Assembly: GCA_036927565.1 (NCBI GenBank)
Contig: JAYESD010000005.1
Coordinates: 13,856,565-13,920,564, forward strand
Reading direction: 5' to 3'
Length of the DNA stretch: 64,000 bases
Source of the DNA: Tuctoria greenei
Lineage: Eukaryota; Streptophyta; Magnoliopsida; Poales; Poaceae
The translations under genes were made by a program, and so were the position numbers. Under the pieces are notes generated by a model that worked only from the letters and a program-made list of their open reading frames with translations, made no database searches and was not told the origin of the DNA. Position 1 is the stretch's first letter. Each line of letters begins with the position of its first letter. Positions 56,006-64,000 of this stretch are shown one piece after another.

Positions 56006-59000
56006 AACCTACCCCCTTAAAGTGAATCTCGCCCTCGAGATTCGATAGCGTGGAGAAAAGATGAGGGAATTCTGTCTTCAGGTCTTCTTCTCGTTCCCAT
56101 GTAGCTTCGGCTTCCGTATGGTGTTTCCATTGCACTTTGCACCAACGGATCCTCTTATTTCTCGTGACCCTTTCCTTCATATCCAAAATTTTGATAGGTT
56201 GCTCGACATAGGACAAATCCTCTTGAAGTTCTAACTCGTCCATCGGCACTTGTTCTTCCGGTACCCTGAGACACTTCTTGAGTTGAGAGACGTGAAATAC
56301 GTCGTGTACATCGGAGAGATACGTCGGCAGCTCAAGTCGATAAGCTACCTCTCCTCGCTTGTCCAAAATCTTGAATGGTCCGATGTAACGTGGTGCCAAT
56401 TTTCCTTTGACGTTAAACCGTCGTTGACCTCTGATAGGTGACACTTTGAGGTATACAAAATCTCCAACTTCAAAGGTCAAACTCCTTCGCCTATTATCAG
56501 CATAACCCTTCTGTCGAGACTGGGCAACCTTTAGGTTTTCCCGTATTATTTGGACTTGCCTTTCAGCTTCTTGTAACACGTCGGGACCAAACACTTGATT
56601 CTCTCCGGTTTCATTCCAAAACAAGGGAGTCCTACATTTCCTTCCGTATAATGCTTCATAGGGGGACATTTTCAAACTTGCTTGGTAACTATTGTTGTAC
56701 GAGAATTCAGCATACGGCAAACTTTTATCCCAACTTTTCCTATGCTTTAAAGCACATGCTCTCAACATGTCTTCCAAAATTTGGTTGGTCCTCTCGGTTT
56801 GTCCATCCGTCTGAGGATGATATGCCGAACTGAAGTTCAGCCTTGTTCCCATTGCTTCATGCAATTTCTGCCAAAATCTGGAGGTAAACTGAGAACCTCT
56901 ATCCGAGACTATCTTCTTCGGTACTCCGTGTCGACACACAATATGTTCCATATACAATTCCGCTAGCTTCGCGGTGGTATATGTGGTCTTGACAGGAATG
57001 AAGTGAGCTGACTTTGTCAATCGATCCACAATAACCCATATTGAATCATAGCCAGACTGAGTTCGCGGTAATCCAACTACAAAGTCCATACCAATCTCTT
57101 CCCACTTCCACTCCGGGATCTTGAGTGGTTGTAACAATCCGGCTGGCCTTTGATGTTCAGCTTTAACTCGTTGGCACACATCACAAAGTGCAACATATTC
57201 GGCTATGTCCTTTTTCATGCTGGCCCACCAGTAGCATGTCTTTAAGTCCTTGTACATCTTCGTACAGCCAGGATGAATTGAGTAAGGCGAGTCATGTGCC
57301 TCCTTCAATATTGTTTCTCGAATATGCCTGACATTAGGTACCACAATCCTCTTTCCAAGCCATAAGGTACCCTGTTCGTCCTCATCAAATCTTAATTCCT
57401 TTCCTTCTTGGGTCCTTTCCTTGATTTCTTGTATTTCCTTGTCCTTTGTCTGTCCTTCCCGTATTTCCTGCTCTAATGTTGGGTTGACTTCCATCGTTCC
57501 CATCTCATTTATGAATCCAAGGTTCAACCGTTCAAACTCCTTGCATAACTCGGATGGCAGCTCTCGAACTGTGAGTTGATGACTTACTCCTTTACGGCTC
57601 AAGGCGTCGGCCACTACGTTGGCCTTCCCTGGGTGATAGTTGATTCCTACGTCATAATCCTTGATGAGCTCCAACCATCGGCGTTGCCTCAGATTCAGAT
57701 CCGTTTGCGTAAATATGTACTTGAGACTCTTGTGATCTGTATAAATCTCACATCGGTGACCAAAAACATAGTGTCTCCATATCTTCAAGGCGTGTACCAC
57801 GGCTGCCAGTTCAAGGTCGTGCGTAGGATAATTCAACTCATGTTTCTTTAGTTGCCTCGATGCATAAGCTACCACTTGGCCTTCTTGCATGAGCACACAT
57901 CCTAATCCTTGTCTTGATGCATCACAGTATATATCAAAACTCTTGCTCACGTCCGGTAATACTAACACTGGGGCGGTTGTCAATCTTTTCTTTAACTCTT
58001 CAAAGCTATCCTGACAAGCTTGAGTCCATCGGAATGCCTTCCCTTTCATGAGTAATTCGGTCATAGGCTTGGCTATTTTGGAAAAATCCTTTATGAATCG
58101 GCGGTAATATCCAGCCATTCCAAGGAAACTCCGAATTTCCTTGACATTCTGTGGCGGTTCCCACTTAAGCACATCTCTCACTTTCCCTGGGTCAACTGAT
58201 ACTCCTCCTCCGGAAATAATATGGCCTAAGAAAGAAACTTCCCGTAACCAAAATTGACAGTTACTGAACTTGGCATACAATTGATGCTCCCTTAATTTCT
58301 GCAGCGTAAGCCTCAAGTGTTCCTCGTGTTCCTTCTCATCCTTCGAGTAGATCATAATATCATCGATGAACACTACAACGAACTTATCCAGATATTCCAT
58401 GAAGACCTTATTCATGAGATACATAAAGTACGCAGGCGCGTTCGTTAATCCAAATGACATGACGGTGTACTCATAAGATCCATATCGTGTCCGAAATGCT
58501 GTCTTGGGTATATCCGATGGTCTAATCTTCATTTGGAAGTATCCTGACCGCAAGTCGATCTTGGAGAAGATACAGGCACCCTTCATTTGGTCGAACAAAT
58601 CCTCAATACGGGGCAGTGAGTACTTGTTCTTAATTGTCACTTCGTTGAGAGACCTATAGTCCACACACATCCTCTGGGTTCCATCCTTCTTATCTACGAA
58701 GAGCACTGGGGCTCCCCACGGGGATGAACTTGGGCGTATAAAACCCTTCTCTAGCTGCTCTTGAATTTGCTTCTTGAGCTCTGCTAATTCCTTAGGAGGC
58801 ATCCTATACGGCCTCTTAGCTATAGGTGCAGTTCCGGGTATCAACTCAATGGCGAATTCTATGTCATGATCAGGTGGCATACCTGGCAACTCATCTGGGA
58901 ACACGTCCGGGTACTCGCGAACGATCGGAATGCTTTCCAATGTCACTTCTTCCACGTGATTCAGCGTCGCTTTCCCTCTTGCAGGTTGGGCTGCTTCAAC

Positions 59001-59120
59001 TTCAATGCGTGTACCATGTTCACTTGTCAACTGCACAATCCTCTCGGCGCATTGAATGACTCCATTATACTTGCTCAACCAGTCCATTCCAAGTATTATG
59101 TCTATTCCTTGGGAGTCCAA
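56001..59120 (-). CDS. Chromovirus pol: protease end, RT, RNase H, integrase, chromodomain
   Basis: An unbroken 1039-residue frame from 59120. Domains: end of protease (ILGMDWLSKYNG, residues 9-20), reverse transcriptase (CVDYRSLNEV ~152, FIDDIMIYS ~251), RNase H (DIYCDASRQGLG ~395), integrase zinc finger (HPGC...CDVCQ, ~645-680), and integrase core with IVSDRGSQFTSRFW. A C-terminal chromodomain (~970-1025; IRWCKVQWKHHTEAEATWER) would direct insertion by reading histone marks. The TAA stop (56001-56003) lies within the first bases of the LTR. Gag is in another frame upstream, and the join near 59150 falls at a CCCCCC run. That is probably a one-base lesion, or a frameshift site. Confidence 0.93.
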   Translation of the reverse strand: MDSQGIDIILGMDWLSKYNGVIQCAERIVQLTSEHGTRIEVEAAQPARGKATLNHVEEVTLESIPIVREYPDVFPDELPGMPPDHDIEFAIELIPGTAPIAKRPYRMPPKELAELKKQIQEQLEKGFIRPSSSPWGAPVLFVDKKDGTQRMCVDYRSLNEVTIKNKYSLPRIEDLFDQMKGACIFSKIDLRSGYFQMKIRPSDIPKTAFRTRYGSYEYTVMSFGLTNAPAYFMYLMNKVFMEYLDKFVVVFIDDIMIYSKDEKEHEEHLRLTLQKLREHQLYAKFSNCQFWLREVSFLGHIISGGGVSVDPGKVRDVLKWEPPQNVKEIRSFLGMAGYYRRFIKDFSKIAKPMTELLMKGKAFRWTQACQDSFEELKKRLTTAPVLVLPDVSKSFDIYCDASRQGLGCVLMQEGQVVAYASRQLKKHELNYPTHDLELAAVVHALKIWRHYVFGHRCEIYTDHKSLKYIFTQTDLNLRQRRWLELIKDYDVGINYHPGKANVVADALSRKGVSHQLTVRELPSELCKEFERLNLGFINEMGTMEVNPTLEQEIREGQTKDKEIQEIKERTQEGKELRFDEDEQGTLWLGKRIVVPNVRHIRETILKEAHDSPYSIHPGCTKMYKDLKTCYWWASMKKDIAEYVALCDVCQRVKAEHQRPAGLLQPLKIPEWKWEEIGMDFVVGLPRTQSGYDSIWVIVDRLTKSAHFIPVKTTYTTAKLAELYMEHIVCRHGVPKKIVSDRGSQFTSRFWQKLHEAMGTRLNFSSAYHPQTDGQTERTNQILEDMLRACALKHRKSWDKSLPYAEFSYNNSYQASLKMSPYEALYGRKCRTPLFWNETGENQVFGPDVLQEAERQVQIIRENLKVAQSRQKGYADNRRRSLTFEVGDFVYLKVSPIRGQRRFNVKGKLAPRYIGPFKILDKRGEVAYRLELPTYLSDVHDVFHVSQLKKCLRVPEEQVPMDELELQEDLSYVEQPIKILDMKERVTRNKRIRWCKVQWKHHTEAEATWEREEDLKTEFPHLFSTLSNLEGEIHFKGVGL

Positions 59121-60564
59121 GACTATGAGGTTTGCGAGAAAGTCCTACCCCCCTTATTTTAATGCTTACTTTCGGACATACTATATTTGTCCTCATCTCT
59201 CCGCCAGGAGAACTTAATAGCATAGTTTGCTTCATATGGGATATAGGCAAATTGTACTTGGCAACATACTTTGACGAGATGAATGAATGAGATGCTCCTG
59301 AATCAAATAAAACAGTCGCGGGGTTGGAGTTGGCGAGAAACATACCAATCACGACGTCATCAGCTTGCTGAGCTTCCTCAGTAGAGATATGATTGACATT
59401 GCCACGAGCAAAATTCTGCTGTCCACGGTTGCCTTGTGGTGCTCCTCCATTTGGTCGCGGGTGATTTGGCCTTGGTGCATTGTTCATAGGTCCATTGTTT
59501 CTCTTGGGGCATTGACTTGCAAAGTGTCCGGGTTCTCCACACGCATAGCATGTCTTACCACCCATAGCATTAGGGAAATTTGGGCGCAACTGGTTTTGAG
59601 TATTTGCCGCCATGTTAGGACGCGATGCAGGTGGAACAGGATTGCGAGGCGCTTGCATGGCGGGGCGTTGCTGCGGTGGCTGATTTGGGCGGGGCGGATA
59701 AGCAGTGCGGTATGCAGGAGCAGAGGGGTTGTATTGTGGTGCAGTAGGTGGTGCATAGCGGGGGCGAACATTGCTTCCTTGCTGCGGTCCATGATGTGAC
59801 ATCTTCCTCTTGTTGTCCTGCTCCATCTCACGAATCTTGTTCTCAACCACAATAGCCTTGTCAACCAGCTTTTGGAAGTTTGGATAATCGGTATTGAGTA
59901 ACTGGACTTGAATTTCATTGTTGAGACCCCTCATAAATAGATACTGATTCCTACTATCAGTTTTGATGTCTTCTGGAGCATATCTTGATAATTGAGTGAA
60001 TTTGTTGAGATACTCACTCACACTCATCCTTCCTTGCCTGAGATTTTCAAAGTCTTGTCTCCTCAGTATCATAACTCCTTCAGGTACATAGTGGGAACGG
60101 AAACTCTGTTTAAACTCAGCCCAAGTGATTGTCTCCTGATTATCATGAGCGTTGCAAAGAGCTTCCCACCAGTCAGCGGCTGCTCCAACTAGTTGATGTG
60201 ATGCAAAGAGAACCTTCTCCCTGTCAGTGCACTGGACAATAGCAAGTTTCTTCTCAACGGACTTCAGCCAATCATCAGCTTCCATTGGGTCTGTGGCTTG
60301 TGCAAAGGTAGGCGGTCTGGTCCTCATGAACTCTCCCAAACGGTTGTGATGTGGCGGGGGTGGTGGTGGAGGCAGATGGGGCTGATTGTTGTTGCCAGCT
60401 TGCAGCTGTCCCATGGTCTGTATCATGGTCTGCATGAGCTGGTTCTACATAGCTAACAGTTGTTCAATGTTGATAGCTCCATGAGCATGTCCCTGGTTGT
60501 TCTGAGGTACTTCATTGCGCTCCTCCTCATCGTTAGCATCCCTCTGGTTACGAGTTCTCACCAT
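59065..60564 (-). pseudogene. Chromovirus gag and protease start
   Basis: The likely start is ATG 60564 (MVRTRNQRD). An in-frame TAG at 60445-60447 interrupts after ~39 codons. From 60435 the frame is open for 456 residues: gag core (DDWLKSVEKKLAIVQCTDRE, then FRSHYVPEGV), a Pro/Arg/Asn-rich spacer, CCHC knuckle CYACGEPGHFASQC (~59540), and protease active site LFDSGASHSFIS (~59310). The protease then runs out of frame near 59150, continuing in the pol frame. The last ~25 residues of this frame are out-of-frame readthrough. The 60564 ATG directly follows CAACAG, a possible splice acceptor. Confidence 0.85.
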
Positions 60565-60872
60565 CTGTTGGCGAAAGAAAAGTGGGGATAGAAGGATTTA
60601 GAATTTGGAAAGAACGTCCCAACTATATGCATCAAGGTATGTGACACTAAATAATCCTTTATTAATATAGACCTATATTATGAGGATGTGGACAATTGCC
60701 GAAGCATTCCACAACTCTCTACTAAGCACACAAGCACTCAAACAAGCACCAAACAGAATTTACAAAGATCCTAAAAGAAGTAATATAACTCAAGGTCACA
60801 CAAGTATATCTACATCGCTCTTATTTACTAATGGGGGTGTGCCTATCCTTGAGTCGTGGCATAGGTCGAGGA

Positions 60873-60905
60873 CTACTCGTCGTCGAGCGGGAACTCATCC
60901 GGGTC

Positions 60906-60936
<31 letters not shown>

Positions 60937-61350
60937 GGGTCCTCGGGGTCCTGTGGGTCCTCCAGACGGAATCGGCGGGCGTGGCTCCAAAAAGTGGTTG
61001 CTTCCCAGCTAGCATCCTGCTCCGCAGATCAGCGGGAGCTCCTCCAAGCGGGGCTGCTGTGGGTCTTCACCAACTCGTCCCCGTAGTAGATATAGATTTT
61101 GCAGCTCCACTCCTTCCTGCCGGGGCGCTGCACTCCAGTGGTGTGGTAGGAGAGCGAGAGACTGTGGTGGCGGTAGCCAGCCTCACGGAGTAGGGCACGG
61201 AGACGGTGTCGCAGTTGTCCTGCGGCTCCGCCGTTAGAACGGATCACCACGGGGTGACGGGGGTCGACGGCCGGAGAGCGACTAGCCAACCTACGCGGGG
61301 GCATGAGTCCACCGGTCGACTTACGGGGGGGTTGTCTTGGTGCGGGCCAT
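60873..61350 (-). pseudogene. Histone-H3-tail-like ORF with acidic tail, upstream of gag
   Basis: Translation from ATG 61350 begins MARTKTTP and then hits TAA after nine codons. A run of seven C sits at codons 7-9. In the frame shifted by one base past that run, the sequence continues RKSTGG, then PPRRLA, closely following the histone H3 N-tail (ARTKQTARKSTGG...) around K4 and K9/S10. The shifted frame stays open from 61304, with one TGA at 61029-61031, to a TAG at 60873-60875. It passes through a basic/aromatic middle (GRKEWSCKIYIYYGDELVK) and ends in eight Asp and EDPDEFPLDDE. The middle does not look like the H3 core fold. It lies between the primer site and gag. Function unknown; a histone-tail mimic is a hypothesis. 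Confidence 0.6.
60907..60938 (-). repeat. GTC/GAC trinucleotide run
   Basis: Eight or more consecutive GAC codons on the minus strand encode the Asp run of the H3-tail-like ORF. Such a run can change length by slippage. Confidence 0.85.
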
Positions 61351-61747
61351 CTACAAGAAACAAGAATACATTAGAGGAAAAAAAATAACAAAATAATAAT
61401 CCGAAAATTTCAGCAGCTAAACGGCGGAAAAATAGCGGTGCAGCGGTTCCAAAAGAACGAAAAGTAAAGAGAAAAATACAGCAACCAACACAATAATTTT
61501 ACCCACACATAACAGCGTCAAAACACACTTTTTTCGCGAAAATTTATACAGCAAAACAGCAGCACTTAATATTGCTCACTTCTGAAAATTTTTTATCAAA
61601 AGTGCAGCAGCGATCAGTACTTTTTGCGGCTGAAAATAAAGGAAACAAAACAGCAGCAAAATTTTTTCGAAAATAGCAGATTAGAAGAGTGTTCCTAAGT
61701 GCTCTAGAGTGTCCATTCTACCTAGGCTTGCGTCCTACGGTCAACGC
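61351..61747 (-). other. Chromovirus leader
   Basis: An untranslated stretch between primer site and the H3-tail-like ORF, rich in CAGCA/TGCTG and T/A runs. No coding signal. Confidence 0.6.
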
Positions 61748-61760
61748 GGCTCTGATACCA
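61748..61760 (-). other. Chromovirus primer binding site
   Basis: On the minus strand TGGTATCAGAGCC, an exact match to the initiator tRNA-Met site, three bases inside the 5' LTR end (61764). Confidence 0.93.
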
Positions 61761-61763
61761 ATT

Positions 61764-64000
61764 TGTGACACCCGGTTCCGAATATGAACCAAGCGTAACG
61801 CATATGTGTGCCCAGGATGTTCAACACACATACACGAGTGATTCACAAATGATAAACAGAATTTAACCACGTCTTAACTAATAAATAAGTACTTTATTAC
61901 AATAATCCAATAGTTCACGAATAGTAAAACATCTAAATAATTGCAGCGGAAAATAAACTAAACAGCACGACTCCAATCCACAGGCAATTGACGGCGGTAC
62001 GCAACCTAGTACTCCACGTGATCCTCAGGGTACTCCCAATTGTCTCCAGTAGCTGTTGGGGGGGGATTGCAAGGGTGAGTACATGTCGTACTCAGCAAGT
62101 GTGGAAAGTATGACATGTGGCTTATTCAAATGACGACAATAATAATGGCTAAGTGCTGAAAAGTACAGTAAAACATTTGAAAAGCATTATACTATGTCTA
62201 TGTGAAATAAATCCCATCATATTAACAAAGTATAAACAATATCCAATTATTACTAACATTACCATTATCCATGTCCAATTACCATAACTCAATTTCATAA
62301 CCATGACCATAATCCATAAACCAACCATAACCATTACCAAACCATAACCATCCATAACCATCCCAAATCCCAATTTCCAACTCTAATCATGTAGGTCATC
62401 CAGGCGCTCATAACCGGGAGCACGGCTATCATGATAGTTTTTAACACTCTGCAGAGGTTGTACCACTTTACCCACATGTTTGTGATTTTATCACCTTTCG
62501 ATGACTAAGAAACCTCCATTGTGCCATCTCACTCTTCCGTAGGTGTGTGGCCAAGAGATCACAAAATAGCCTTTCAAAAGGGACTACTAGTATGTACGGG
62601 CCCACTAAGGTTTCACCGGCAGGCTTGAACCTCTATTCTCCCACCCACGGGTCCCCTCGTGTGCCATGCGGATCCCAGGGCAGTCCTCCTCGACTCCCAT
62701 TCCCCGCGCCATCCAATGGTCCATACAATACTAGCAGCGCTCCTAATTATTCAGCTACGCCGCACCCATACTTGGCCTTGTGGTGGCACTGTTGACCTGG
62801 CATATTCTCGCATGAACCGGTCCTTAGATCTAAGGCAAGCAAACCACCATAACATCCAATCCATCCACAAAACCATGCTTGCTTAGATCACCCATCGTAT
62901 TGACCAGTTCACATTAACCAGAATATCATTGATGCATAATTAAATGTGTAGTGTTGTTTGCCATCCCAATTAATTAAGCGAAGCAAAAAGGTAAAAACCC
63001 TTCCCGACTCTCTACCATAATTCCGGGTGACAAGGGTGGTCAAACAAAACTAGTAAACTTCCTACCATAGGATTCCCATCAATTTGACACAAGCATGCAA
63101 GTTCACAAACAAAACATTTAATTTTAAATAGGATCAATATGCTTCGAGGACACTTGCCTTGCTCCGGCGGATGGGGTTGCTCAAGCGCTTCAAAGTCTTG
63201 ATTTTGGAAATCCTCGTATGCGGCCTCTTGAGCACGTTCCTCTACGCGTGATCATACATACAAGAAAACATATGCAATTCAACATAATGCACACAAAATA
63301 ATCAACATGCAATGACATGCATGCATGCACAATTTAATAATTAATTTACTACAGTTTTTTATTAATTAGATGTGAGTAGTTCATACGTGTTCATATGGGT
63401 TTACGGGGGTTTTAGGGTGGATTAATGCTGCTGAAATAATATTTATGGTGCAACTAAAATTAATTTACGCCTATTAGATTCAATATGATCGCAAAAATTC
63501 GCATCGGGAACGAACCCTACCGTAGATCTGACGGCGTGGTGGTCGCGGAATAAATGCGACGCGTAGACGAAATAGATGGTGCAGCAGTCCTTCGGCGGCA
63601 CGACGATGGCGGCGCGATGTCGGCGACGATCTCCGGCGAACGGTGGTGTCCTCCTCTTTTTCTCCCTCTTCTTCCCCTTCTTTTTCTCTTTTTTTCTTCC
63701 CTGGGCGCAGCTTCCTGGACCTTGGTTCCGGCGGCTTTTCTCCTCTGCTGGCGGCTGCTGGTTCGTGGGAAAAAGTCTAGGGACCTCGGTCCTATTTATA
63801 GGGGCGGCGCTAGGGTACGTCACCGGTAGAATCGGAGGCGGTTACGGGATGGGACTCGTATCCGGACGGGAGGCCGAGGCGCTCGCGGGAAAATTGCGGG
63901 GGCGGCGGGATTCGGCGCGCGTGCAGGCGCGCTCGCGCGGGAAAACCGGGGTGGGAAAGTCGCGTCAGGGGGGGGGGGGGGGGGGGGGGAGACCGGGGCC
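61764..64000 (-). repeat. 5' LTR of chromovirus, truncated by window end
   Basis: 2237 bp visible. Nearly identical to 53163-55,400. Differences seen: A/C at 54105/62705 region, C/T near 54262/62861, A/G near 54546/63146, G/A near 54601/63202, and G-run lengths (G9/G8; G12 at 55368 versus G22 at 63968). Confidence 0.93.

Larger units (their letters stand above)
53163..64000 (-). mobile_element. Tekay-type chromovirus (gypsy), young; 5' LTR cut by window edge
   Basis: On the minus strand: 5' LTR (64000+ to 61764), primer site, H3-tail-like ORF, gag, pol with chromodomain, 3' LTR (56005-53163). The LTR starts TGTAACACCCTAAATTT and ends CCGGGTGTCACA, typical of Tekay/Del elements. About four substitutions were seen over the ~2.2 kb of LTR that can be compared, plus G-run length changes. 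Insertion was therefore recent. It interrupts a short LTR remnant at its left side. Confidence 0.93.

Overview
The window looks like nuclear DNA from a grass (Poaceae). The evidence is nested LTR retrotransposons of classic grass lineages (Tat-type gypsy with an antisense ORF, SIRE-type copia, Tekay-type chromovirus), a CACTA transposon, a MULE, an hAT-like element, TRIM-like repeats and two Stowaway MITEs. One intron-containing nuclear gene for a chloroplast protein is also present. About 90% is transposon. No bacterial features, rRNA, tRNA or CRISPR were seen.

Layout. (1) 1-24520 is a four-deep nest. A minus-strand SIRE-like copia (20625-24520, continuing off the left edge) was split by a plus-strand Tat-like gypsy (1-560 and 14672-20624). 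The gypsy was split by a gag-only LTR retrotransposon (561-14666, target duplication GTACC). That element was split by a 9.3 kb CACTA transposon (1888-11185, target duplication TTC). The CACTA carries a tnp2-type transposase gene and a ten-exon Transposase_24-type gene; every intron keeps frame and the only lesions seen are four in-frame TGA codons. (2) 24521-28930 is a decayed minus-strand gypsy pol, interrupted by a three-LTR TRIM-like composite (26517-28618).

(3) 28930-34142 is the genic island. An apparently intact five-exon minus-strand gene encodes a 196-residue PSA2-like (DnaJ-type zinc finger, thylakoid lumen) protein. It is divergent from a small plus-strand gene (73 residues) across a 263 bp shared promoter. 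Two Stowaway MITEs and a recent 178 bp tandem duplication lie in or near the genes.

(4) 34143-41686 is a complete copia (target duplication TGTAT). Its gag start codon appears to lie inside the LTR and to be joined to gag by removal of a 2.2 kb intron. (5) 41808-52461 is an hAT-like element (8 bp target duplication) split by a 9.95 kb MULE (42373-52326, 10 bp target duplication). Besides a mudrA-like transposase the MULE carries a plant-mobile-domain gene and two GRF-type zinc-finger genes, all on the minus strand.

(6) 53163 to the right edge is a young minus-strand Tekay chromovirus with near-identical 2.8 kb LTRs. Its pol is open to the end and finishes in a chromodomain. Between its primer binding site and gag lies an extra ORF whose start resembles the histone H3 tail and whose end is an acidic run.

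The items most worth following up are the H3-tail-like ORF in the chromovirus, the multi-gene MULE, and the LTR-encoded, spliced gag start of the copia.
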